A stretch of DNA of 64,000 bases. Origin: Hemileia vastatrix. Taxonomy: Eukaryota; Basidiomycota; Pucciniomycetes; Pucciniales; Zaghouaniaceae. The stretch lies in the NCBI GenBank assembly GCA_030280995.1, contig JASXTE010000001.1:29544606-29608605 (forward strand), in the 5' to 3' direction. Position 1 is the stretch's first letter. Every line of letters starts with the position of its first letter. The translations under genes and the position numbers were made by a program. Shown piece by piece: positions 35,280 through 44,286 of the stretch. The notes under the pieces are model-generated. The model saw nothing but the letters and a program-made list of their open reading frames with translations, ran no database searches and was not told the DNA's origin.

Positions 35280-35371
35280 ATCAACTTCTCTATCCTTGAA
35301 CCCAGATTTTGCCACCAGCTTTCTTCATCCTAGTTTCAAGTTTTCTTCTTCAAAAAATATCTCCTAACAAG

Positions 35372-36387
35372 ATGAAACCTTCTGACTTCATTGCTTCAGC
35401 TGATCAATCTTGCAAATACTGTGCCTTCACCCATAGGGAATGTATCTTCTCTTTTAACTGGCAAAAGCACACTTATAACAGGGCCTGTTTATCCTGCTAT
35501 GAGAAGAAAAGAAAATGTTCTGGCTTGAACTGTGGTTCTTTCCCCATCACTGCTACTAGCTTCGCCGCCTTGTGCAAACCTCTTCCTTCTTCTTCACCTT
35601 CTACTCCACCCCCTATTCCATCAACCTCTAAAGATCCCATACCTTTTTCTCCATCAGCCTATTTAAATCTTTCTCCATCACCTAATCCTCTGGGTCCTTC
35701 TCTCCAATCTAGACTTGCTGCTACTCCCCCAAGAACTCTTGCTGCTCCCAGGGCCATGCTTCAACCTTCTAACAATTCTTCTCCTTCTTCCAACATCTTG
35801 AAGCACAAAATGTCCTATAATAGCCAGCAGTCTTCATCATCTCTTGTATCATCCAAAAGGCCCAGAACATCTACTTCAAACACCAAATCCAACACCAGTC
35901 CTCCTCCTCTATCAAAAATAAAAAATCCTTTTCTAAACATAAAAAATCCCACTCCATTACCAAGTAAGCCATTTATCTATGATCATGATAGTGTTGACAC
36001 AGGTTAGTTGTCTCTTTTTATTTTCTTAATCTTCAGGTTTTAATTTGCTGATATTTTTTAATTTGATAAGCGTCCACCGGTTCTCCAATTTCATATTCAG
36101 CTTATGAACTACCAGAACCTAATCCAAGCTTCCCTAGAGTTCCAATTCACCTAGTGTCTGAAAAGCTTTTTGCTAATTTTAATAACCTTATCGCTTATTT
36201 CCAACGATACCCGCCCTCTGATAGATCAGAATCTTGGATGAGAGAGCAACTGTTAAGAGACCTTTTTAAAATAGCCAACTGGCTTCAACACTATCATGAC
36301 CGTGAAATAAGATTCGAATCCAAAGAAATCGATCAAGGTCCTTCTAAATTTTCTAATTTTGATTCTTCAAAAGATAACGATCCTTGA
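35372..36387 (+). CDS. antisense zinc-cluster gene E2 in element E, two exons, intact
   Basis: Exon 1 (35372-36002) and exon 2 (36101-36387) join in frame across a 98-bp intron (G|GTTAGT donor, ATTCAG acceptor) to give 305 residues. Residues 14-49 show C-x2-C-x6-C-x14-C-x2-C-x6-C (Cys14, 17, 24, 39, 42, 49) ending in the basic CYEKKRKC. A long Ser/Pro/Thr-rich segment with a basic SSKRPRTS patch, a possible nuclear signal, follows. Exon 2 forms a helical domain around FANFNNLIAYFQRYPPSDRS that resembles exon 2 of E1. The ATG at 35372 is chosen because it aligns with the start of F2. The gene is convergent with the integrase ORF. It is not part of the usual gag-pol complement. Confidence 0.7.
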
Positions 36388-37561
36388 TGGTGTTCTTCCT
36401 GGTATGTAGCTTTCTTGAATAATGTTTAAAATATAAAATATAAACATCTAAACTACCTAAAACTAAAATACCTTTTATTTTATTTTATTTTTTTATTTTT
36501 TATTTTTATTTTTTTATTTTTTATTTATTTTTTATTTTTATTTTTATATTATTATTTTTTATTTTATATTTTTAGTTATTTTATTATTATTATTATTATT
36601 TTTTTTTTTTTACCATTTAAAATAAAAGATTTTTTTTTTTTGATTTAATTTAAAAGAGATAGTTTTGAAATAAAAGTTAAAATTTAATTTTTAAAGAAAG
36701 ATAAACGAATGTGAAAGGAAAGATAAAAAAAAGTAATAAAATTTTTAAAGTAAAATTTTAAAAGATGCCCCCCGGCCATTTGATGAGCCGTACCCTCGAC
36801 ATCATACCCACATCCAAGTGCAACTTGATGTGGTTACACAATTTTGAGAAATTGAAAGAAAAGAAAATAAATGAAAGTTTTTAGAAGATAATTTTTATAA
36901 TGATGATCACTGGGTGGGCTCCCTCCAATTTATAAAAAATTATTAGAGACCACCAGTGAGCATCACCTTTACAATAATTCATAAAATATATTAAAGAAAC
37001 GAAATCACAATCCAACATAAAAAATCAAAAACAAAATAAAATAAAAAGAATCTTGAATCCGGCTTTGAGAGCGGTGTCTCTTGATTTGTTCCAGTTTATA
37101 GTCTTAGTGGACTTCCTATAATTAAAAGACAAAGCCAGGATTCAACTAGAAAAAGGGAAAATTTTGGAAACAAACATTATGGGGTAATTGTGTATAGAGC
37201 AGCCAGCCCATCAATTACCCCCACACTTGCCAATATTAAATTAAGAAGGTTCCCCTGTGAAAACTTCTTCCAATAAATTTTAAAAAGTTTTCCAACACTA
37301 TCTTCACCCATATTTTAAGAATTTTAAGTTTTTGAAAATTTCAAAGAAGGTCTTCTTGAATTTTGTTAAGTTTCATCATAGTTTCGTCGACCATATACAG
37401 TGTAACGATAGTAAAATATTTTGATAAAAAAAGAAGATAGTTTATCCTCGTTGCGGAGGTCGTCATAAAATTTTGTCGATATCATAGTTTATCCTCATTG
37501 CGGAGGAATCCATAAAATTTGATAAATGTCATTAAAATTGTAGTTTATCCTCATTTCGGAG
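36388..37561. terminator. convergent intergenic region with T-rich tract and three hairpins
   Basis: A T/A-rich low-complexity tract (36477-36612) is followed by three inverted repeats. At 36808-36833, CCACATC..AAG pairs with CTT..GATGTGG. At 36904-36965, TGATCACTGGGTGG pairs imperfectly with CCACCAGTGAGCATCA. At 37181-37221, GGGGTAATTG pairs exactly with CAATTACCCC. It lies between the ends of E2 (plus) and integrase (minus), so a two-sided transcription-end region is plausible. AGTTTA hairpin copies also occur at 37093, 37439, 37486 and 37542. Confidence 0.45.
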
Positions 37562-39121
37562 TTAGACTTCGGCACTCCTGGTGCCTCTAGGATAGAACCG
37601 TTTCACTTGATCGGCTGCTACCCTCTTCTTTAATACTACTCCATCCAACTCTTCTAGCACATATGAACCACCGGAAACTTGCTCCTTGATTTTATACGGT
37701 CCATTCCACCTATCTGCAAACATCTTTCCCCATTGACTTTCCAAACTCCTATTATACACCAGGACCATATCTCCTGGGTTCAAAGGTTTCCTTAATCGAT
37801 GTGCCAACCGCTCATCCCAATATCTGACTGATTTATTTTGGATCTTCATCATCCGTGAATATGCCTTTTCTAAATATTCTTCTTTCTTTTCTAGCTGCAT
37901 CATTCTTGCACACAATAATTCTTCAGTAGTTTTGACCGTGTCCCAGTCAACTCCAAGATATGATTCAGCTTCTAAATCAACCGGTAAAACTGCTTTCTGT
38001 CCAAAAACAAGTTCATAAGGTGAAAATCTGGTCGTCCTTTTGGCAGTGATTCGATCAGCAAATAAAACTAAAGGTAAATAGTGCCTCCACTTTTCGGCAC
38101 TTGTCCCACACATTTTAACTAAAGCATCCTTAATAACTTGATGCCCTCTTTCAACCATGCCTTCAGCTTCAGGATAATATGGGGTTGCTACCCTAACCTT
38201 TGATCCAACTTTCAATACGGCCTCTTTAAACTCTGTCCCAAATTCAGGACCTCCATCTACCGTTACCAACTTCATCACCCCATACCTATATACCCAATTA
38301 TTCAGAAAAAATTCTGCCACATTTTTCGCAGTTAAATTAATAAGAGGCTCTGCCTCTACCCAACCAGATAAATCATCTCTGGCCACAATTAAATATTTAT
38401 ACCGTCCCTCTTTTATATGAACGGCATCTAAACTAACTCTCCCAAAGAGCGTATATTCACCGGTCGCGCGTCCAGGTTCTTTTGGCCTTAAATAACTTCG
38501 TCTTTGAAATTCTTCGCATGACTGAACCCACTGTTTAACAGCCATCTTCATGCCAGGCCACCAAAATCGATCAGAAATTCTTCTAAACGTTTCTCCAACG
38601 CCTCTATGCCCGAGATCTTCATGCAGTGATTTCAAAACTAATTCTTGCCCCTTCTGTTGAGTTATAACTACTTGAGGATTTGGATACCTCCTCCTCATTA
38701 AACGTTGACCAGATAGGTAAAACGTAGATGACTTCCTCTTGATAGCCACCCATTCATCGTCTTCACAATCTTCTGGCCTCTCTAAAGTCAACAAATATTT
38801 GACTAACAAAAAATAAAAACCAGTCTGACCCCAGAATTCATCTTGAAAATTGATTAATATAACATCAATAGGGACTTCTCTATCACTAATATCACCTGCA
38901 CATGAATGAGCCAATAATCGTTGACCCCTAAATAAATCTTTAATCGAGCTATGTCGACGTTTTTCTTCTGAACCTTTGGATCCTTCGTAAACCGTATTCG
39001 AAAATACCTCTTTCTCTTTATCCACCTTTTTATTTAAATTCTCTAATTCTCCAACATATACACCATTCCTTAAATTACTACTATCCCACACTACCAATCC
39101 ATCTTCCTCTACATACACCAC
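37562..39121 (-). CDS. element E integrase
   Basis: A 519-codon open frame without an early ATG (it begins at GTG), so it is probably reached by readthrough, splicing or shift from the RT frame upstream. It contains a GPY-like C-terminus, RWNGPYKIKEQ. The zinc-binding part has H and H in LHEDLGHRG but CEEFQ where a CxxC pair is expected, so the last Cys is Phe. Catalytic core: VSLDAVHIK (Asp), VTVDGGPEF (Asp) and MVERGHQVIKD (Glu). It would insert element cDNA into chromosomal DNA. No chromodomain is visible, unlike elements A-C. The RT-RNase H frame ends 73 bp upstream at a TAA that directly follows a copy of the AGTTTA hairpin. Confidence 0.85.
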   Translation of the reverse strand: MVYVEEDGLVVWDSSNLRNGVYVGELENLNKKVDKEKEVFSNTVYEGSKGSEEKRRHSSIKDLFRGQRLLAHSCAGDISDREVPIDVILINFQDEFWGQTGFYFLLVKYLLTLERPEDCEDDEWVAIKRKSSTFYLSGQRLMRRRYPNPQVVITQQKGQELVLKSLHEDLGHRGVGETFRRISDRFWWPGMKMAVKQWVQSCEEFQRRSYLRPKEPGRATGEYTLFGRVSLDAVHIKEGRYKYLIVARDDLSGWVEAEPLINLTAKNVAEFFLNNWVYRYGVMKLVTVDGGPEFGTEFKEAVLKVGSKVRVATPYYPEAEGMVERGHQVIKDALVKMCGTSAEKWRHYLPLVLFADRITAKRTTRFSPYELVFGQKAVLPVDLEAESYLGVDWDTVKTTEELLCARMMQLEKKEEYLEKAYSRMMKIQNKSVRYWDERLAHRLRKPLNPGDMVLVYNRSLESQWGKMFADRWNGPYKIKEQVSGGSYVLEELDGVVLKKRVAADQVKRFYPRGTRSAEV

Positions 39122-39193
39122 ATCTTCTTCTACCTCCTTTCTACCGAATTTATCTACACCTTTTCCAACACCTTTATTAACATAAAAACTATT

Positions 39194-41431
39194 TTACAGT
39201 TTATCCTCTTGGTGGAGGTCATCATCACCATAATCTAAACACAATAGTCCTGCCAGTTTAACCTCATGGGGGAGGTATGGAAAGTCTTCAGCTCCTTTAG
39301 TGCTGGCTTTGATAATAGGTATATCTTCATCGAACTCTTCTGAGTCTGAATCTTCTTCAGTGGGTGGTCTCCTTGATAAACCATCTGGCATAGTAAAAGT
39401 TTTGCCAGGCTTATGAACTAAATCAAACGAAAAATGTTGAATAAAAGCTACCCATCTCGTCATGGGTGCGTTCGGTAAACTTGGGGAATTAATCATCTGG
39501 ATTAACGATTTCGCATCCACTTGCAACTCAAAATGTTTCCCCCACAAAATATGCTGAAGTTTCTTCAGTATTTTTGCCACACCACATAATTCCAATTTTG
39601 GTTGAGAATATCTTGATTCGACCTCAGTAAATACTACAGATTCATACCTAACTGGCCTGATGTAACCAGCTTTATCCATCTGAGACAAAACCGCCCCAGC
39701 TGCAATCTGACTTGAATCAACTGCTAAATAAATTCTGCCAGCATTTTTTCCATAATCCAACTTGTGCAGGACTAAATCCTTCCCCACAACCTCCTTCAAC
39801 TTCACAAACGCCTTCTCACACTCTTCATCCCACTCCCAGTCTGCATCCTTTCTTGTTAACCGTCTCAATGGAGCTTCCAATGAAGAAAAGTCCTTAATAA
39901 ACATTCTAACATATACGCAAACGCCTAAAAACCCTCTGACTTCTGTCGTATTCTTGGGTCTTGGCCAGGACTGAATTTTGTTAACTTTCTTCTTGGACAT
40001 AATCCTACCCTCTCTACATACCACATGGCCTAATATTTCTAAGGCTGGCACACAACATGAAAATTTTGAACCTGAAATAGTTAAACCAGCCTCTTCAATT
40101 CGAAACAAGATTCTTTCTAAAGTAATTGCAAACTCCCAAATGAATTTGCGTATCCCGGGATTCTCTTCCAACACCTGGTTATCATAGTCGGTTGTTGGTC
40201 CCTTAATTCCTCCATCATCTATAAAGATTCCACCATATTGTGGAATTTCATCTTGAAGGATCCAAGCCATCTGAGCTTGATAAACTGCAACCGAATTTGT
40301 TGCTCCTTGAGGTAATCTTGTTAACTGTAAACGTCCAAGTGGTGTATCGAATGTAGTGAGAGGCCTTGAGTCCGGATGTAACTCTCTCTCATCATATCCA
40401 CCCATAATATCTCCCAATCCATAACACACTCTCCCTGCAAACGCTTTGACAAACTCCTCAGCACTAGGCGGTATCCCAGCATCCTTTATTGTAACCCTAT
40501 TTAATTCCCTAGGATCATGAACAACTCTAAGCTTGCCATTCGGGTTCTTGATACAAAATACTGGACTATAATAACTTGATGTTGATTGCTCATACAGTCC
40601 AGTGCGTATCCGTTCTCTGACAACTTCAATATAGGCTTCTTTTAATGCAGCCGGAATAGGAATCGGTTTCTGCTGCCACGGTTCATGACATACCACAGGA
40701 ATCTTGTAAGGCTCCCAATAGGAATGCTTCAACACACCCCTCTCCTCTTCTACAAAAGCAATGGCCTTCTCTCGCTTGACCATCACATCCAACAACAACT
40801 TCTTCTCTTCTCCAGACAACCAACCATCAGGTCCAAAATTAACAACACCCAGTCTCTCAAAAGTGATTCTTGACGTCTCAGAAAATTCAGGCGGATTCTT
40901 TACCAAGGGACTTTCATAAGGATCTCTTGATAACCTTGGTCTTCTCAAGGGTGGATTTAATTTGGCAGGTAGCGGTTCATTAATAGGTCGAACTTTATTT
41001 GCTACTTTCTTATATTTGGCTGCCTCCACATCTAAATAAACTTGAGGTAAAACATTTACTTTTGATTCGCCATTAAAAATTTCATCAAATGAATCTTCTT
41101 CATTGTCAGAATTGGAGTAAGAAAAATTAGAAAAATATTTTATTTCATTTTTAAATTTTACCCTTTTCTCCTTTCCCTCGTCTAATTTATAAACAGATTT
41201 TCCAACACCTTTGCTTCCCTTATCCAACAGTAAATCACCCGTAAAGAAAGTTGGCAGTTTAACCTCTTGCTGGAGAACCGGAATTGAATTTTCACAAAAA
41301 TTATTTTTTTGTTTTTTAATTATACTGAGATTTTTTATTGGATTTTGATAAGATTTTTGCAGTTTACCCTCTTGCTGGAGGTCCGAAATAGAAGGTGATA
41401 ATTGCAGTTTAACCTCTTGCTGGAGGTCCAT
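39194..41431 (-). CDS. element E reverse transcriptase-RNase H polyprotein
   Basis: A 745-residue open frame starting at an ATG. The first 70 residues hold in-frame copies of DLQQEVKL-like peptides, which are translations of the AGTTTA hairpin motif. An acidic linker follows, then RT with SPVFCIKNPNGKLRVVHD, LTRLPQGATNS and GIFIDDGG (F-I-D-D active site), the connection region FLGVCVYVRMF, and RNase H (YLAVDSSQIAAGAVL, SQPKLELCG, LQVDAKSL) ending in PDGLSRR. Near the C-terminus LPHEVKLAG and DLHQEDKL are again hairpin-encoded. No Asp-Thr/Ser-Gly protease motif is present in this frame or between it and gag. Element F carries one, so E appears to have lost protease. Confidence 0.9.
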   Translation of the reverse strand: MDLQQEVKLQLSPSISDLQQEGKLQKSYQNPIKNLSIIKKQKNNFCENSIPVLQQEVKLPTFFTGDLLLDKGSKGVGKSVYKLDEGKEKRVKFKNEIKYFSNFSYSNSDNEEDSFDEIFNGESKVNVLPQVYLDVEAAKYKKVANKVRPINEPLPAKLNPPLRRPRLSRDPYESPLVKNPPEFSETSRITFERLGVVNFGPDGWLSGEEKKLLLDVMVKREKAIAFVEEERGVLKHSYWEPYKIPVVCHEPWQQKPIPIPAALKEAYIEVVRERIRTGLYEQSTSSYYSPVFCIKNPNGKLRVVHDPRELNRVTIKDAGIPPSAEEFVKAFAGRVCYGLGDIMGGYDERELHPDSRPLTTFDTPLGRLQLTRLPQGATNSVAVYQAQMAWILQDEIPQYGGIFIDDGGIKGPTTDYDNQVLEENPGIRKFIWEFAITLERILFRIEEAGLTISGSKFSCCVPALEILGHVVCREGRIMSKKKVNKIQSWPRPKNTTEVRGFLGVCVYVRMFIKDFSSLEAPLRRLTRKDADWEWDEECEKAFVKLKEVVGKDLVLHKLDYGKNAGRIYLAVDSSQIAAGAVLSQMDKAGYIRPVRYESVVFTEVESRYSQPKLELCGVAKILKKLQHILWGKHFELQVDAKSLIQMINSPSLPNAPMTRWVAFIQHFSFDLVHKPGKTFTMPDGLSRRPPTEEDSDSEEFDEDIPIIKASTKGAEDFPYLPHEVKLAGLLCLDYGDDDLHQEDKL

Positions 41432-41841
41432 AATAGAAGGAGATCATTGCAGTTTAACCTCTTGCTGGAGGTCCAAAAACATACCCTTCCAATTTTTATC
41501 CAACCTAATTTGGCCCATTTTGCCTTTTTTACCATTTTTAAATTTAATAGAAAAACAGGGTAAATCCAATAAACATATAGAAAAGTCCAAAACGTATTTG
41601 CACTCCAAAGTAATATTAACAGAAAATAATTGAGAATCCACTTGAGTTATCTCCAAGTGAGCTCACCTATTGCAATCCGGGATCTCATCTTGAGGAGAGA
41701 TTACAACATTAGAGTGATCAGCCCCCACTACCCCAAAAAATGAGGTCATCCATAATAATTTGAATCCTGAATAAATTGAAGAAATAACAATAAAAAAAAA
41801 TTTCAGCCGAGTTTAGGTAGTTTATCCTCATTTCGGAGGAA

Positions 41842-43023
41842 TTAAATTCTTGATATCCCCTGGAGATAATCCATAATTTTGCCCCAAGGGCTTATCCACC
41901 AATTCCATAAAACCCAAAAATAAACCCCCATAATTTGTCCTACCATTGGACATAAAAAATAAACAACCCTTTTCCAAAATATGAGTGCATCCAATTTATG
42001 CACTCTATTATCAAATACCACTACACTCTTTATTAGTTCAGGGAAAAGCATATCCTCCTTAACAATCTCTCCCTGAGATTGTAACAAATCCACCATATCC
42101 ATATCTTCATTGCAGACAGTCTCTGCTTCTAAAGACAAAACCTGAGGCAGGAAATCCTCTAAATCCGATTTCGAATCATTCAACACAAAATTATCCCCAT
42201 CATCCAAAATTTTGTCATTAATGACAACAATATCTTCATCTTCAAAAATCTCTTCTTTCCCAACAGAATTGTTAACAAAAATAATATCTTCAGGCTGGAC
42301 AAAATCTTCAGGAATGGCTGATTCCAAAAATTCAACAGAAGCTAATTCTTCTAAACCACCCTCTTCTATCTCTTGAGTAAGAAAAACCTCTTTTCCAGAG
42401 TCCAAATCAACAGAATTATGAGTATCCAGATGTTCTAAAATAGCCTTCTTTAGCACCTCCATACCAGGAATCCTAGTTTCTCCATCTGGGAGATCCTTCA
42501 TTAAATTTGCATTAATAAGCACCATCAAAACATCTTTCTTAACCTTTTCCCCCATAGCATCCCAAAAAACATACTTTGATGCATTATCATGAAATAAAAT
42601 TTCATACTCCAACAAATAATCCAGAACCAACTGAAATTCAACCATAAACTGATGATACTGATGCAGAGATGTTACACCACCTTTTGATTCCCATTTCCTA
42701 GCTATATCCTTTAGATCCTCCAATGAATAAACTTTTGGCCACCTTTTTTCCATTTCCATCTTGAGCTTTCTCCAATCTTGATCTTTATAACCATCCATAG
42801 AAATAACCTCCTTTTCCACCTCTCTGTCCAAAATAAAGAACCTAATCTGCTTCACCATATCCAAAGGTAAAGCACCATCAATTGCAGCTGCAGTTTCATA
42901 CCTATGTAAAAATCCTTCTAAATCATCTCCAGAAAACTTGGGCCCAACCCAAGATACAATCCTTACTGATGCCCTAACAGGTACACCAGCAGCCAACACA
43001 GCAGTTCCACTAGTAGAAGACAT
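41842..43023 (-). CDS. element E gag-like protein
   Basis: A 393-residue frame starting at the ATG at 43023 (MSSTSGTAVL). The N-terminal half has the capsid-like text WVGPKFSGDDLEGFLHRYE, RWPKVYSLEDLKDIARKW and LHQYHQFMVEFQLVLDYL, matching F gag in layout. The C-terminal half is acidic. No C-x2-C-x4-H-x4-C knuckle is present, unlike F. It sits just inside the 5' LTR and primer site. Roughly 410 bp separate it from the RT frame, containing hairpin copies (41819, 41451, 41406) and no recognisable protease. Confidence 0.75.
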   Translation of the reverse strand: MSSTSGTAVLAAGVPVRASVRIVSWVGPKFSGDDLEGFLHRYETAAAIDGALPLDMVKQIRFFILDREVEKEVISMDGYKDQDWRKLKMEMEKRWPKVYSLEDLKDIARKWESKGGVTSLHQYHQFMVEFQLVLDYLLEYEILFHDNASKYVFWDAMGEKVKKDVLMVLINANLMKDLPDGETRIPGMEVLKKAILEHLDTHNSVDLDSGKEVFLTQEIEEGGLEELASVEFLESAIPEDFVQPEDIIFVNNSVGKEEIFEDEDIVVINDKILDDGDNFVLNDSKSDLEDFLPQVLSLEAETVCNEDMDMVDLLQSQGEIVKEDMLFPELIKSVVVFDNRVHKLDALIFWKRVVYFLCPMVGQIMGVYFWVLWNWWISPWGKIMDYLQGISRI

Positions 43024-43182
43024 CCCAAAACATAAGAAAAGCGTTAACAACCGTTAAAATAACAAGCCTCTTGCAGGCCAATAACAAAAATCCAATTAGA
43101 GTTCCAGAGAATAAGCCTCTTGCAGGCTAAGAACGTTCTTGATCCAAGTAAGTCTTTAAAGAAAGCTAGAGAAATCGAAACC

Positions 43183-43201
43183 CCATGTTGGGCGCCAACT
43201 A
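43183..43201 (-). promoter_or_regulatory. primer-binding site of element E
   Basis: On the minus strand, immediately after the 5' LTR, the text is AGTTGGCGCCCAACATGGGG. TGGCGCC-type sequences next to an LTR are typical tRNA primer sites. Its position fixes the LTR end and element orientation. Confidence 0.65.
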
Positions 43202-44286
43202 TGGTAAGGTAAACTCTTACAGTCGCCTTGCTTTAAGCAGAATCCGGAGGAGATATGTGGATTTAGCTGAAAACCCCGTCCTTCCAATAAAAATATCAAA
43301 ATGGGAATTCTAAATCACTAAGCTAACCAATCTACTTGGATCTGATTTATAAAAATAATGAAACTCTAAAATAATTAACGCTTATTGAGATTTAAAGAAA
43401 GTGGCTGTTGATAAAAGAAATACTGATAACAACAATTAAGGTGTACCAGTGAAAGATCTGAAAAGATTGACTTCTATGTTTTTATAATAATTTGAATTTT
43501 TATGAGACAGCAATAATCAAGTCCCAGCGATGAAGACCTTTCTAAAGATACCCTGTATGAAGTGTGTTTTAAATTGTTGAGTAGTATTTCTAAAATGTTA
43601 TATATAAAATATAAAGTTATAAGGGTATTACAAATTTATTTAATTTGTTGAGTAATAAAAAATAAGACCGTGGTGGTTAATGTTTAAGCTGTATGATGTG
43701 TCCCCCCTCTCAATTTCGAGTTTGAGAGGCGCTTAAGTATTCCTAGTCACGTGCCTAAGTTTTCCCCTCCAGAGCTCTCCCAGAGTCAATCCGGAGCCCG
43801 TACGGAGTCCGTCCGGACTTCCGGACTCAATTAGAACCTTAAAACTATAATAAAAAATCTAGAAAAATTACACATAATAGAGCTACTTCCCCTTTACATA
43901 CCAAATTAATTTTCGTAGTCTGCGCAGCTCTAATTGCCCTGTGAAAATTCATCAAATTAAGTAATTTTTGAAAACGTAAATATTTCTATAAAACTTTAAA
44001 ATTCATTTAAAAATATAAGAAAAATAGTAAAAATTCTGGGAAAATTTCCTAAGGTTCTTGAGTGACTTGACTTGATACTTATAAATTTTTCAGACCGTAA
44101 AAATAAGTTTTCTCCGTAAAATAAATTGTATTTGTGTAGGCATTTGCTCGTGACCAATTTCTTCATATTTTAAACTCCAATAAATTAAATAAAACCCTTT
44201 TATAAAAAAATAATAACGCCAATCTTGCATGCCGTAATAACTCCATTTACGTACTTAGGTGCCATACTAAACTTTAGGCTACCACA
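43202..44286 (-). repeat. 5' LTR of element E
   Basis: A 1,085-bp copy paired with 32313-33408 (TGTGGTAGCC...CCTTACCA on the element strand). The flanking primer site and gag start lie to its left. It interrupts the host element between protease and RT. Confidence 0.92.
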
